Below, piece by piece: positions 1-14,779 of a DNA stretch of 64,000 nucleotides (its first letter is position 1; each line of letters begins with the position of its first letter). Origin of the DNA: Mucor racemosus (taxonomy: Eukaryota; Mucoromycota; Mucoromycetes; Mucorales; Mucoraceae); contig JAPEHQ010000020.1 of the NCBI GenBank assembly GCA_027405735.1, forward strand, positions 434,001-498,000, in the 5' to 3' direction. Below the pieces are notes generated by a model. The model ran no database searches. It had not been told where the DNA came from and worked only from the letters and a program-made list of their open reading frames with translations. The position numbers and the translations under genes were made by a program.

Positions 1-54
1 ACTCAATGGAAATCAGCGAAAAGAATATACATTTATTTGAAATTATATACAATA

Positions 55-1018
55 GGTGCTTATACTGGCATGCGAACAGTTCACAGAGACGCAATTGTTG
101 AATTGGGAACTCACATGACACGTATGACTGATTCTTTGTCATTAATACATTTTGAAGGCAAGACAAAATCCCAAACAGATGCAGCCAACGAAGCCCTGAA
201 ATCTCTCAGAGATCCCGTGGGTTTTGAAAGAAAAATAATCCCTTTGCTGAAAAAAGGTTTGAGCGAGTATTACAAGCATTTTGATGCTACTACAAATTCC
301 GAGTATCCTTCTGAGGCAAAGGTGTCCCTTATGGCTACTTATTCATTCGAGGTATGAATCTTAAAAATAAATAAACTGTTGTGGATTAGAATTTTAACAC
401 TTTAAAAATATAGACACAAAAACCTTATCTCGCTGCTCATTTTGCGGCTTTACCTAGCATCCCACCAAATAAACGTGTCAAGGTTGGAATCGAGAGAAAA
501 GAGAGAACAGCACCTGAAGTTAAAGACTCACAATGGGTTAGAGAGCGTCAAACTCTTGAAAAGAATAAACATGCAGATGTGAATGAAATTTTGCTTATGG
601 ATGATCAGCAACGCCTATATGAAGGAATGGCATCTAATTTCTTGGTTGTCAAAGATGGTGTAGTTTTATGCGCATCTTTAGATCACATTTTGTTAGGGTC
701 CATTTTAAAAATTGTGATAAGTGTATGTCAAAAGCATAATGTTCCCTTTAAATGGGAGTTTCCTGAGTTAGAAGATGCTAAACGAGGGAGATGGGAGGGG
801 TGCTTCCTTACCAGTACTTCAAGGTTGTTATTACCAATCGAGACGGTTTTAATCGATGGAGAAAGGTTTGCAATTTGATAATGCTATAGCTTTGAATTTT
901 TTCTGATTTTCTTTTTGACTGTAGCATTGAATTTAAAGAAGCATCGCCATTAATTGAATTTTTGAGAAAACAAGTGGCCAGCGAAATCTACGAGACAGCA
1001 TATAAAATTTTACCCTAA
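55..1018 (+). CDS. PLP-dependent class IV aminotransferase-like protein (5' truncated by window edge)
   Basis: Visible exons are about 55-351, 414-865 and 925-1018, joined by GT-AG introns with matching phase; the stop is TAA at 1016-1018. The first visible exon follows an acceptor-like ATAG and begins with GAYTGMRT, so the true N-terminus probably lies left of the window. The second exon carries EGMASNFLVV followed by a segment ending in DHILLGS, and a later LTSTSRLLLP segment. These match the fold type IV PLP enzymes (branched-chain and D-amino-acid aminotransferases, ADC lyase), where the E of the EGxxSN motif contacts the PLP ring nitrogen. Fungal members of this divergent subgroup are often annotated only as aminotransferase class IV domain proteins. 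The substrate cannot be predicted; the catalytic lysine would lie in the exon 2 N-terminal part and I could not place it confidently. Fold assignment is fairly sure, specific activity is not. Confidence 0.75.
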
Positions 1019-2006
1019 TATTTCATGTATTTAAATTGTATATGTTTACAGATCCAAATAATAAATGAATCTCTGTTGATACAGCATATATTTTCAACAA
1101 AACATTAAAATGAAAATTTAAGAGGTGAACGAGGGTTTTCTGATGATTATTTTTATACTATCATTTATCATAATACAAAATGTCGAATTTGGTCTTCAAG
1201 TGTATTTCAGGGGAAATGTGGCTGGAATGGCTCATTCCACCTATACAAAAAAGCAATAGCTGCTCATCTCCAATGAGCATATAGATAGCTCAAGGCAGGT
1301 GCTGCATCTTGGTCAGAGCTACACAAATTATCTGTGTTTTATTTCAACCTTATTTACCTGATGGCGGCACCAATATTTTTCTAAATTCTATAAATAAATG
1401 ATAATAATGTCGAACGTGGCTTTGTTCAAATTCGATATTTAATGCTTACGCCTCTTTTTGTTTTCTTTACGCAATTCTTTTTATTTTTATTTTATCTTTA
1501 CATACTTGCATATTGAGATATAAAGAATTCTTTGAGACTTGTAGCCATTGTCTGAATACCCAAGTAAAGAAATAAAAAAAAGTTTATGCGCTGCCAGAAT
1601 TTTTCAATGTACTGATTGCATTTCCTTTTTCTTCCAGAAATAGGAAAAAGAGCCGCAACACTTGATTGCGAATTGCAATGGTTGTTATTATCTATAATAG
1701 AATAAAATGTCTCAGACTGTATTAAACTGACTAAAAAAACTATTCTAATCCTCTTGCAATAAAAGAATTGGTTACATCAAATGTAAAAAATGGCTTTTTT
1801 TGATTCCATCATAGATTGTTGCACTGGAATTACATTTTCAGTTTCCATCTAAATTAAGAAACCTAAACTAAAAATATTATTTTGTGTAGGTGAATTAGGG
1901 TCTCTCTCTCTCTCTCTCTCTCTTGCTTGCTCCCATACGCCACGTTTTTCTCTTTTTTCTCTTTTTTTTCTTATACTTTTCTTACAAACAAGTATTTACT
2001 TTTTAA
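1019..2006. other. Intergenic region upstream of the CSC1-like gene
   Basis: I see no coding evidence here. It holds the 3' flank of the aminotransferase-like gene, AT-rich filler, and a pyrimidine-rich stretch (about 1899-1990) just before the next start codon. Pyrimidine-rich tracts directly upstream of the ATG are common in fungal promoters. Confidence 0.5.
1901..1923. repeat. (TC)n microsatellite in the promoter or 5' UTR of the CSC1-like gene
   Basis: An uninterrupted TC dinucleotide run of about 23 bp lies some 84 bp before the ATG at 2007. It is probably length-variable between strains. Confidence 0.9.
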
Positions 2007-5000
2007 ATGAGTGTTTATGTGCCATTTGAAGATCAAAGAAAACAAGATGCTACATTTACAATCAAATCAATGGGTATACAATTAGGGATCAACCTTGGTA
2101 CAGCAATTGTAGTCATGATTGGATTCAGTTTATTAAGACCCGTAAGTTGTATTTTGAAAGGGAATTACACTTGACATTATAAATAACTTTTATTTATATC
2201 AGAGACATACATTGGTTTATGCTCCTAAATCAAAATTCGCTTCAAAAGAGTGAGTGTCAATAAGGGATCAAATTTTACTGTGCTAACATTCATAATAAAT
2301 AGACATCAACCTCCTGTTATAGAAACAAAAGGCTGGTTATCCTGGGTAAAACCAATACTAAGGATAAAGGATGAGCAATTACTGTCGCAAATTGGATGTG
2401 ATGCTGTCTTGTATATTCGATTTGTACGTTTATTAAGAAAAATGCTGTTTTATATGAGTATACTTGGAATCGGTGCCTTAATTCCAATTTATATTGTAGC
2501 AACCAAAGCAACAGGGTAAAGGTCATTTTAATGTTTATCCGGGCTCACATATAGTAACAAAATCATAATATAAATATATAGAGATTGGCCTCCTGCATCT
2601 GGCAGCATTGAAATTTTATCCATTGCAGGAATTAACCTTCAAAATGGCAAAACAAGAACAGATGCAGACACTACTTGGTATTGGGCTCCATTTTCTGCAA
2701 CATATCTCTTTAGTATTCTCATTGCTTATTTCATGTATCGTGCTTCTTGTGATTATATTGAGATGCGACAATATTATTTCCGTTTACCTCAAAATGAAGC
2801 TACCATGAAATCTTTGATGGTGAGTCGTGTACCTGAAGACATGCAATCTGACGAAAAGTTAAAGGATTGGGTATCCAAAGAACGCATCCCGTATCCTATT
2901 TCTCAAGCCATGATTGGACACCATAGCACCAAATTGACAGATTTATTTCAACAACATCAAGAAGCTGTACAAAATTTAGAAACAACATTAGCAGCTTACC
3001 TCAGTGATGGTAAGAATCAAAATAAATCAAGACCTACTGTTCGTTTAGGCGGGTTCTTGTTTTGCGGCGGTAGAAAAGTAGATGCCATTGAACATTATAC
3101 AAAACAAGTTGCAGATTTGGATAAAGAGATCAAATCATTGCGTAAAAGTAAAACTACAAAAACGGCACATTACGGTTGGATAGCTTTTGACAGTGTACAT
3201 GTCGCTCATGCTACGGAAAGATCTCTTGCTAAAAAGTTTGATATTCGACTTTCACCAACACCCACTGATTTGGTTTGGTCGAATTTACCATTAGACCATA
3301 AAACCCGCCAAGTGAAGCGATGGGTGGGACGCATTGTCTACTGGGTCTTTATATTTGCTTGGATGATCCCCATGACCGCACTCTCGGCGACTTCAAACAT
3401 CATCAATTTAATACGTTTAATACCAAATTCTGCAGATTTTATTGATTCGCATCAAATTTTAATGGGTGTAATTCAGGCTTATTTTACTCCCATTGTCATG
3501 GCCATTTTCTTTTACTTGCTGCCGTTGTTTTTCCGATTCTTATCACAACAGCAAGGCTACTGGACACAAACTACATTGGACCGCAAAGTATTGACAAAAC
3601 TCTATGTGTTTTTCATTATTAATAACTTGCTGGTATTTACCTTGACATCCATGTTTATCGGTATTTATGGTCAAATCCGGGCTCTGATTGAATCCGGCTC
3701 TTTACCAACTGACGAGAGTATTACAGAATATGTTATGCAGATTGCAAAAAATATTGCAGAAGTTTCTACTTTTTGGATCAACTTTGTGTGTCTGAAATCT
3801 TTGACATTGACTATGGATTTAGCCATGTTAATACCATTATTAACTATCACTATCCGCAAATTTATCACTCGTCCTAGTCCTCGAGAACTTCGTGAATTAG
3901 CAAAGCCTCCAGAGTTTAACTACCCTCAAAATTACAATCTGCTATTGTTCTTCTTTACTATTGCATTGGTTTATTCGGCAATGAGTCCTTTGATTTTACC
4001 GTTTGCTTTGATTTACTTTGCGGTTGCTAGTATGGTTTACAAGTACATGTTGATGTATGTTTACGTGACCAAAATGGAGAGTGGTGGTAAAATTTGGCCC
4101 GTATTGTTTCAAACGGTCATGACATCGGTTATCTTTTTTCAGGTGACAATGATCGTCATGTTGGCGTTGAAGGGTGGTAATTTACAAGCCTATTGTTTAA
4201 TCCCTTTGCCTGTACTGACCTTGTTGTATCAATACTTTTACTATCGTCGTATGCATGTTTTGGGTACTTATCTGTCAGGATCAGAGCCTACTTATGTCCT
4301 TAAAGATGATGAAGGCTCTATAGGTGCTGTCAAAGATACAAAGAAGAAGCACAAGAAACAAAATCTACAAAACCAATTTCAAGATCCTGCGTATCATGAC
4401 AAATTATCGGCTCCTACGGTGCATGATGATGTTAAACACTTGCTTCAAAAAGTTTACAAAGCACCAGAAAGGCCTATCAATGATACTATCGAAATGGCTC
4501 AGCAATTTGGTAAAACAGTAATGCAAGATATCGATTTAGATACCAATAAGGGTTTCAATCATCATAACCACCATAAGCGTATGACTATTTATGATCAAGG
4601 ATGTCCTGTAATGTTTGAAACCGTACCTGAAGATGAAATTATGGACCAAGAAAGTAGTAGTGATGAAAATGAAGAAGATGAAGAACAGCAACAACCACCA
4701 GAAATTGTTATGAATGATATGGACCAAAAACATCATACAGATGATAAACTCTCTCGATTTTCAACCTATACATCTTCTTTTGGTGGAAATCAATCTGAAG
4801 ATGCTCCTCTACTAGCAAACTCATCTGCAGCATCACCCCCTCCACAACCACCTGTTCCTCTAATTCATATGTTGATGCCTCGACAATTACAAAATGAGCG
4901 CAATGTAACATCTGAATATATCGAAATGTATTCCTCATTTACACCTAATGCAAGCCAAATACAATTACCTTATCTTCAAGATGAAAAGACGGAAGTTGAA

Positions 5001-5492
5001 GATGAGCAACTCATTGAAAACATTCATTCTATTTCATTAGATGAGTTTGGTATTCCATTGCAAGAACAAGAACAAAATCATGAGACAACAACAGAAATAC
5101 AACACATTACAAAAAGACATACAGCACCTGTACAATTACTAGTCAACGTTGAAGAAAATGAACTAACTAATGAACCAATGGCCCGACATAACTCACTTCC
5201 TGTTGAATTCTACCAAGCCCATTTATCTCAAAGCTTTTCTACAGATGATGAATTTGATGATGAGGAAGAAGAAGAAGAAGAAGTGCCTCAAGTGGCTGTT
5301 GAACTTCGACGCCAATTGAGTGTGCCTATTACAAGAACAAGGCAAGAAAACTCAATTCAGCGTAGTCGTACTATGCCTTCCAGAAGACAACAAGCTACAA
5401 TTAATGATAATCCTTTTGAGGATACTTATACCACAAGAAGTCCTGATAATGAAGAAGCAAAAGAAGATGATGAGGAATTTTACTGGATGTAA
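2007..5492 (+). CDS. CSC1/OSCA/TMEM63-family (DUF221, RSN1_7TM) osmosensitive cation channel
   Basis: Exons 2007-2141, 2203-2249, 2303-2515 and 2582-5492 join in phase to give about 1101 residues. The first exon encodes a hydrophobic helix (about residues 22-42) ending LLRP, followed by RHTLVYAPK, typical of the N-terminal extracellular domain of this family. Two more helices lie near residues 105-130 and 165-187. A cytosolic domain follows with the family-typical GGFLFCGGRKVDAIEHY. A multi-helix 7TM block (about residues 375-680) contains LVWSNLPL before it. The last 400 residues are a hydrophilic, acidic, Q/E-rich tail without recognisable fold, longer than in yeast Csc1. Family members are calcium-permeable channels gated by hyperosmolarity or membrane tension at the plasma or internal membranes; the substrate here is inferred from homology. 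The start is chosen because it is the first ATG before the conserved helix. Confidence 0.9.
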
Positions 5493-6046
5493 TTTCAAAA
5501 TCCGTCCTTTTGTCTTTATTTTAAAGAATTATTTCATGCATTGTAAAATATTTTTTTATACTAAAACTCATGTATTTTTAATTTATAACATCTATCCTAT
5601 ATGATTATACTTTTTTTTGTGAAAAAACTCATTAGAAAGACTACATAAATCTCTTTTAAAATGTGATGTGGGTTTGAAATGCTGGTCGGCGATACTGTAT
5701 GTTTCAAATCTCAATTGAAGCTGTCAAGTCCGTATGTTTTTCTAAAAAAATTGCCTAAAAAATAATTTCGATACCAGAGTTTAATGTGATATAATGTTTT
5801 CCTTGATTAGCTGCTTTTTAGCAACAGTTAAAGCCCTTCAAAGATCAGGGTAAATTTGATCGGATTTTCAATTTCGTTGAAGATTGTGGTGATTGAACAG
5901 TGATAAGCAGCTGTGGTGGTAGTATAGCAGTAGAAGAACGACGACGAGCAGCGACCCCCAATTTGAAAAAAAAAAAAGAGGGGATCCAAAAATAAACTTA
6001 CACGTCCTTTATAAGCCTTTCTTTCAACAACTCTAAATACCAAGCC
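5493..6046. other. Intergenic region between the CSC1-like gene and SLD5
   Basis: AT-rich and without coding evidence. It contains the 3' UTR of the upstream gene and the promoter of SLD5, with an A-rich/G-rich run near 5966-5985 shortly before the SLD5 start. Confidence 0.5.
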
Positions 6047-6919
6047 ATGGATTCACAATCAGAAGAACCCGAGAGTTTCATTTACTCTTCATTACCTTCA
6101 TTTGCAAGAAATGCTATCAACGAAGAAGATTCCAGTTTTCTCGAAACACAAGCACCTTCTAAATTATTTGATGAATCAGGTTTTGGTAGTGGTGATGGTA
6201 TTATTGGCCGTGCTATGGGAGGTACAATAGACTCTCTCACCAAGATTTGGATGGACGAACGTAATGCACCAGAAATTTTACCGTATGAACATTCACTTGT
6301 TGAACCATTGATTTTAGCTATTGAAACACAGGTATTTTGTTTAAATATAAAGGAATGTATCCAGGAAATATTGACACACTATCAAAGGCAGAAAATATCA
6401 TGGAAGCAATGGAATCACAAACAGAAAATAAATTCGAAAGCATGCTTTATCAGACAGAAATTGAACGAGTAAAATATTTATTGAAAAGCTACTTAAGATG
6501 TCGATTATGGAAAGTATGTGTTTTTAAGAAAAAAAAAATTGACAGCTTTGTATTAAAACTCTTGTTAGATTGAAAAATATACTTTGTATTTACTTCGTCA
6601 ACCAGATTTAAAAGAGCTTTTATCATCTCAAGAAATTGCTTATGCAAGAAGATATCAAGAATTGATCGAAAGCCATAATCATGATTCATTCTTGCATCAA
6701 TTACCTAGATCACAACACAAACAAGATGAGATTTCAGTTGATATGAATATGGTGGTAGAACCAAATTTAGATGCACCAGTATTTTGTCGTGTTTTAAGTC
6801 ATATTGGCCATGTTGAGATCAATAATGATAGTGTCCTATTTGAGCCTAATGATATCTATATATTACGCTATAGTGACGTACGAGCATATTTAAAAGAGAA
6901 AAAAGTAAAGTTAATTTAA
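6047..6919 (+). CDS. SLD5: GINS complex subunit SLD5 (GINS4)
   Basis: SLD5 is one of four GINS subunits; GINS activates the MCM helicase in the CMG complex during DNA replication. Exons are 6047-6331, about 6388-6513 and 6569-6919, giving about 253 residues, close to the family norm. The middle exon and start of the last exon read YLLKSYLRCRLWK then IEKYTLYLL, the signature A-domain helix of SLD5. The C-terminal B-domain reads DAPVFCRVLSHIG and later DIYILRYSDVRAYL. The first intron is the weak point: the donor after 6331 is clear, but the only AG giving the right phase is at 6386-6387 (a 56-nt intron with an AAG acceptor). A 21-nt intron ending at 6352 would leave the wrong frame. Identification is firm; the exon 2 start could shift by a few codons. 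Confidence 0.9.
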
Positions 6920-7012
6920 GACACATCACCTATCAATTGTAGCATATATATATAAAACATGAAATAAACTCCCATGCATTTTCCTTCTTCTCTTTAAATA
7001 ATAAACAAAAAA

Positions 7013-7264
7013 ATGAATAACTCTCAAAACACTACTGCTGCTCCTCTTTCCACTGGTCATGGCACTGTTGATGTTCCTTGGTCTGAAGATTCAAAATCAT
7101 CATTGCAAGACAATCAAGGCATCTCATCCACTTCAAATTCATCAACACAAAAATCAAATAATCAAAAAGATAAAAATCAAGAACATCATAATACTGGTTT
7201 TGGCCATGCTACTCAGCATCAACATTCTCCAAGAAGTGTCAAAAGAGATTTAGATAATATTTAA
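7013..7264 (+). CDS. Small S/N/Q/H-rich hypothetical protein (83 aa)
   Basis: An intact intronless ORF of 83 codons starts at an ATG preceded by an A-rich leader and, about 65 bp upstream, by a TATATATATAAAAC tract resembling a TATA box. The protein is hydrophilic and rich in Ser, Asn, Gln and His, with no signal peptide, helix or motif that I recognise. Composition and the promoter-like upstream sequence favour a real small gene over chance, but an isolated ORF of this size could also be noise. It sits between SLD5 (same strand) and the convergent Rab11-like relic. Confidence 0.4.
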   Translation: MNNSQNTTAAPLSTGHGTVDVPWSEDSKSSLQDNQGISSTSNSSTQKSNNQKDKNQEHHNTGFGHATQHQHSPRSVKRDLDNI

Positions 7265-7295
7265 TATATTTTATACATGTAAATAAAACTAATAC

Positions 7296-9920
<2,625 letters not shown>

Positions 9921-11638
9921 ATGATTCACATTACAAATAATAATAACAACAATATATTGACATCTCCAAATCACCAAAAGTTTGGTAAACATATTCTTGC
10001 CGCTGCAAAAGACCAAGAGAGAAATAGCAATGTAAGAAAATATGAAAATTTTTCACACACACACACAGTGAAATTAATAACAAACACTAGGTTTTTGATA
10101 AAAGAAGCTCACTTCCAGCTAACCAGAAGCAACTTCGTAAATCAAGATCGCTCACAACTGAAAAAACCAATTTAATGGTTGACATGACATTGAAACGTAG
10201 ATCTACTGGTTGTATTCGTCAACCATCATATTATAGTTCAACATCTAATAATACTACTACCGTCACCAAGGTAAAAAAAAAAAAAAAAAAAAGACCTAAA
10301 GACATCAGTATATTAACTCTAATACATAGGAAATTTGGCGTCCTCCTGGTGTTTACGAAATACCAAATGTATTTGGTCCTGATTGCTTTTTAAAATCAGA
10401 ACCTTATAAAGAAAATACATTTAGTTTACGTGAATATCCTTCTTCCAATAAATTAGAAAAGAAGCGTTGGTATCCTGTAGGTCCCACTACAGAAATTCCT
10501 CAATTACCTCCTCTTGTACGCTCTGAAAATGAATTTGAACGTAGAATTCGTAAAGCTTTATCGCATCAAAAAAAGATTTCTGTTTCTACATTAGATCCTC
10601 GCAATAAATATGCTGGATTTAAAGAAGTTGGTACAGGGTATGTTGAAAAAAATTTTTTTTTTTTTTTTTTTTTGATTAACTCATATCTTTTTACATTATT
10701 TTAGTGTAAATGGTTCCGTCGTACGTGCTACTCACAAGTACAAGAAGAACCTACATTTAGCTATTAAAAGATGTCGGTTAGACCCCGATCGTGAATATAA
10801 AGCAGCTCTAGTTAGAGAACTCCGTATCATGTCTTCTGGTCACGCAAATTTAATTCGTCTTCGTGAGGTGACTTTGTGGCGTGATGATGTTTGGATGGCC
10901 ATGGATTTAATGCGTTGTTCTGTCTTTGCTGTACTTTGTCAGCGTGGTATTCCTGAAGAACATACCATTCATATTGCTTGTGAAACTTTAAAGGCTTTGC
11001 ATTATTTGCATTCAAAGGGCTTCATTCACCGCGATATTAAATGTGAAAACTTGTTATTGGGCTGGAATGGTGAAGTCAAGTTGGGTAAATATTATAATTC
11101 ACACTCACACTCACACAGAGTACATGAACTAACATTCTCTCTTCATATAATAATTAGCTGACTTTGGTCTGGCTACTCGTACAACCAAACGTAATCGTGA
11201 CCGACTGGGTACAAGCAAATGGATGGCACCCGAAGTTATTCGGGAGCAATATTATACTGAAAAGATTGACATGTGGTCACTTGGTATCACCGTTATCGAA
11301 ATGATGGATCGTGTTCCTCCTCATTACCTTATCAAAGATGAAATGGAATTATTCTCTACCGTCTTGACTGAGCCTAGTCCAACATTTACTTATAGTTATC
11401 CTACCATGTATATGCGTGGTTTGGTTGCTTGGTTATTAGATGAAGCACCACAAACAAGACCCACAGCAAAGGATGTTCTTTCCGTAAGTTTGTCATACAA
11501 TACAATTGAATTTCAGAAATACTAACTTTTTTCTTTTGCTTACAGGAAATTGATGCTCATGTACAAAGCAGATTATTAAAATGTTCATCTTCTATTGAAC
11601 TTGCAAGATTTATTAATCATGTTTTACCTCCATGTTAA
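9921..11638 (+). CDS. STE20/PAK-like serine/threonine protein kinase
   Basis: Exons 9921-10031, 10127-10270, 10330-10637, 10705-11084, 11158-11483 and 11546-11638 join in phase to about 453 residues. The kinase domain (about residues 180-440) has a glycine loop GTGVNGSVV, ATP-binding Lys in LAIKRC, catalytic HRDIKCENLLL, DFGLATR, and activation-segment GTSKWMAPEVI. The GTxxWMAPE form and the KYAGFKEVGTG lead-in resemble p21-activated kinases. The roughly 170-residue N-terminus is basic and Ser/Thr-rich and shows no CRIB motif, so Rac/Cdc42 binding is not supported. Family members phosphorylate MAPKKKs or cytoskeletal targets; the substrate here is unknown. A long A tract in intron 2 and a T tract in intron 3 are typical of this region. 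Kinase identity is firm, subfamily placement moderate. Confidence 0.88.
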
Positions 11639-12660
11639 GCAAGATAAATATGTGTATGATCCCATTATATTCAAGCCCGTTTTTCCTCCTATACCCCCAT
11701 TTTTACCAAAAAAAAAAACCTTATATCTCATCATTATGCCCCTATTTATTCTCTCATACCAAGAAAAAATCAAGAAAAAAAAATCACTGTCCCCAAAAAA
11801 AATTATGTAACTCTCATTATGTTCTCTTTCCTCTATTTTTGATATACATATAACTCCCTCATACACCACATTTTTGCTTTAATCTTTTTCTTCGCCTCCA
11901 CCTTTTTTTTTTCTTTTGCAAACTTATAATAAATCATTTATATAAAAATCAAAATATTTGTTTCTGATTCATGGTGATATTGAGAGCTATAAACAATAAA
12001 ACAACCGACGGCCGGCTTATCAGAATACTTCCGTAATTAAATTAAAAAAAAATATTGTTTCAGAAGTCGCATATCAAATTCAATTTTTGATGAAATAACT
12101 TAAAAAAAATTGAGCACATATTTGAAATACTAAGGTATACTTCTGTTACCTTTTTTTTTTTGGGATTTTAATAAATTATCAACTTCGAAAATTCATTAAA
12201 ATAAATGAAAAAAAAAATTAGTGCACATATCCAGATCGAAATTTGTCGGAGTCGGTGGGTGAAACCATTCAGGGGGTTTAATTACTTTTTTTGGAAATAT
12301 TATTCATCTGCCGCTACTAATTTGGATGTCGCCAATAGAATAAGAGGATCTGTCATTTTCCCAACAAAAAAGCAAATGCAAGTTTGAAACTATTCAATCA
12401 TGAATGTTCGAACACAAAAAACTTTAAATCCAAAATTATCCTATCAGTAAACCATAAAAAAGCTTAACTAATAGTATCAACATTTCAAAGACACAAAAAA
12501 AATTTTAATTTAAGAAATTTTGATTATTATTTAGCGTTAAAAAAAAAAAAAAAAAAAAAAAAAGAAAAGGTAATGCCAAATTATAGCGTTTTTTGTTCAA
12601 TGGGGATACACCTAATTTTATTATGCTATTATATTTTACATGCTATACATTCTTCAATCT
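11639..12660. other. Convergent intergenic region with homopolymer tracts
   Basis: The region holds the 3' flanks of the kinase (plus) and the BAR-SH3 gene (minus). It contains an A run of about 24 nt near 12540-12563 and several shorter A/T tracts. I find no coding evidence; the ORFs in it are low-complexity. Confidence 0.5.
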
Positions 12661-14319
12661 CTAAAACTCTTGAACGTAATTGCCTAAAGTCACAAAAAAA
12701 GAATATGAGTAAAAGCTCAAAAACGTACTCAATAGATCTTACCTGGGAATACACCAGTAATGCCATTCAATCTACCTGTCCACCAATCATTTGTATCATT
12801 TGTCTTTTCGATTATTTCAATTCTATCATCTTTCTTGAAACTTAAATCACCATCTGCTTGAGCAGCATAATCATACAATGCCACCACAAATTTAGGTTGT
12901 TGTTGTTGCACTGGCGCTACAGGATGTTGGTATGCTTGTTGATAAGCAGGTTGTGTCTGCTGCTTTTCATAACCCATTGGAGATGAATCTAATGTCACAC
13001 CTGTTTGACCATATGCAGGAGGAGCAGCAGGAGCACTTTGGTTATAGTAAGGATCATAATTACTAGCATTACCCATATTAGGGCTCACACCTCCGTTGCC
13101 ATTGGCTTCTGCTGCTTTTAGGGCAGCTCTTTCTTGTAAAGATAATTTACTGTTATTGGCACCACCAGAGACAGCTAACCAAGCTTTACCGCCTGATTTA
13201 AGCAAATCCATGTTTTCAAACTCGCCACGAACATCACGTTGTGATTTGCGATAATTATAACCTTCCTCGATACCCATTGTATTGGTAACAAAGGCGTCCA
13301 TGTTTTGATTCAACAATTCATAACAACGAGCATAAATCATACCATAGATACGAGATTGCATGTTGAATAAATTCTCAAATACGGGTTGAACAAAGCGTGC
13401 CTTCAATTCAAAAAATCGAGGAAATTCAGATTTCAACATGTCGTTCAAGTAATTGTAATCTTGCGTTGCTGTATCCAATTGTGATTGGACCTATTACAGA
13501 TAAAATAAGCTTTTTGAAAAAGAAAAAAAAAAGCTAATTTTCAATTTACCTTGAAAATTTGCTTTTCCTCACTAAAACTTCTTTCTGTTTTAGCATTCAA
13601 TTTTTGTATAGCAGTACGATGTCTATCATAATCGATCAGTTTATGATTACGTTTCACCATGGTCTTGTTGATTGTTTTAATGATTTCAGTCAACTCCAAA
13701 AGAGGTCGTACAATATCTCGGTCAACCACATCTAACTCTGGCAATACCTCATCTCGGCAATAAGCCATTGCTGCCTCTGCGTCATTGACAGCCTGTAATT
13801 GATGAGCTGGTGTTTGTTGAAATCGTTTTTGAACCATTCCTTCTGGTACTTCTGTACCCAATGCTGCATCATAAATAACAGCCAAGTATTGAGCCATATT
13901 AGCTTGATTAGATAAAAGTGCTGTGTTTCGGTTTTATCATGTCATATGGTTAGTAAATTTCTTCCAAGCAATCCATTTGAGTTTAAATTACCTGCAATGC
14001 TATCACGAAAGATTCTGGCATCCTTGGCAAGTACATCGACGAGTTTAGTAAACTCATTGAATTCTTTTTCTAACTGCATGTACTCGCCATCCTTGGTGCC
14101 TACAACAAAAATTGAGTTTAGCACATGTATAGTCTACAAACAATTGCACAAAATAACCATAAACAAGCATCTACCTTCGTTTTTCTTGGATAATAATTGA
14201 TATGGTAATCTATTGACAGCTTTTTGAAAGCCCTGTTACATTTGTATTAGCAATTGCAATCATTTTCTCGGTGCAATTCCTTTTTAAATGCTTTTTTTTT
14301 TTTTTACCTTCCAACTCAT
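12661..14319 (-). CDS. BAR-SH3 domain protein, Rvs167/amphiphysin-like endocytosis factor
   Basis: Six minus-strand exons (14308-14319, 14175-14232, 13992-14099, 13550-13902, 12743-13490, 12661-12683) join in phase to about 433 residues. It starts MSWKGFQKAV, the canonical N-terminus of fungal Rvs167/Hob1-type BAR proteins. The BAR domain covers about residues 1-245; a Gln/Pro/Ala-rich linker follows (about 290-360); the SH3 domain at the C-terminus carries ALYDYAAQADGDLSF, DDWWTGR-like NDWWTGRL, and GVFPGNYV. The last exon is only 23 nt and supplies the end of the SH3 domain (NYVQEF and stop). Rvs167 dimerises with Rvs161, binds curved membranes and drives vesicle scission and actin patch function during endocytosis. 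Its first exon is 12 nt (four codons). It lies head-to-head with NAF1. Confidence 0.92.
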
Positions 14320-14779
14320 TTTGTAATTTCTTAGTATTTGATTGTATAAAAAGAAAGAAAAAAAAAAAAAAAAAAGAAATGGGAAACCCCCAAAATACTT
14401 TTTTCTATCCATCATCATCATCATCAGCCAGCCATTCATCAACTCCGTCATTGTTGTTTTGAAAAAATGAATCGGAAAAACCACATGCCCGAGCCCTTGT
14501 TTTGATTGTAGCCTTGCTTCTTTACCTGTAAAGCATCATTATTCTTCCATATGTTACATGTGTAACAAGTCAATGATGTATTGAAATTTGGTCCAATGAC
14601 TTGACTGCAGTAGTTTTTTTTGCTCAGCAATAAATCTTGCTGTATTTGTCATTTCGATGGCATTGCTTTTTATGCATAATCGTTGCTGCTTACAACCTTT
14701 TGCCAGTGACTTGTTATACCTTTTTAAAAGATTTTCTCAAGATTTCGTTCAACATTTATACATCCTTTCTACATTTTCA
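14320..14779. promoter_or_regulatory. Divergent promoter region between the BAR-SH3 gene and NAF1
   Basis: This 460-bp interval separates the start codons of two divergently transcribed genes and must contain both promoters. It includes an A tract (about 14355-14377), a CAT trinucleotide stretch (14410-14426) and no ORF worth keeping. No specific factor site can be assigned by eye. Confidence 0.6.

Noticed and set aside
1..54. Start of the first gene at a TTG near position 37
   Set aside because: Not an ATG; the sequence before 55 reads like an intron end (ACAATAG), so the gene begins outside the window.
6332..6352. 21-nt intron in SLD5
   Set aside because: A GT...AG pair exists, but 21 nt is below any plausible size and leaves the wrong frame for the conserved YLRCRLWK segment.
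14657..14779. Upstream in-frame start of NAF1
   Set aside because: The extension is hydrophobic and unlike NAF1 N-termini; the ATG at 14780 gives a typical start.
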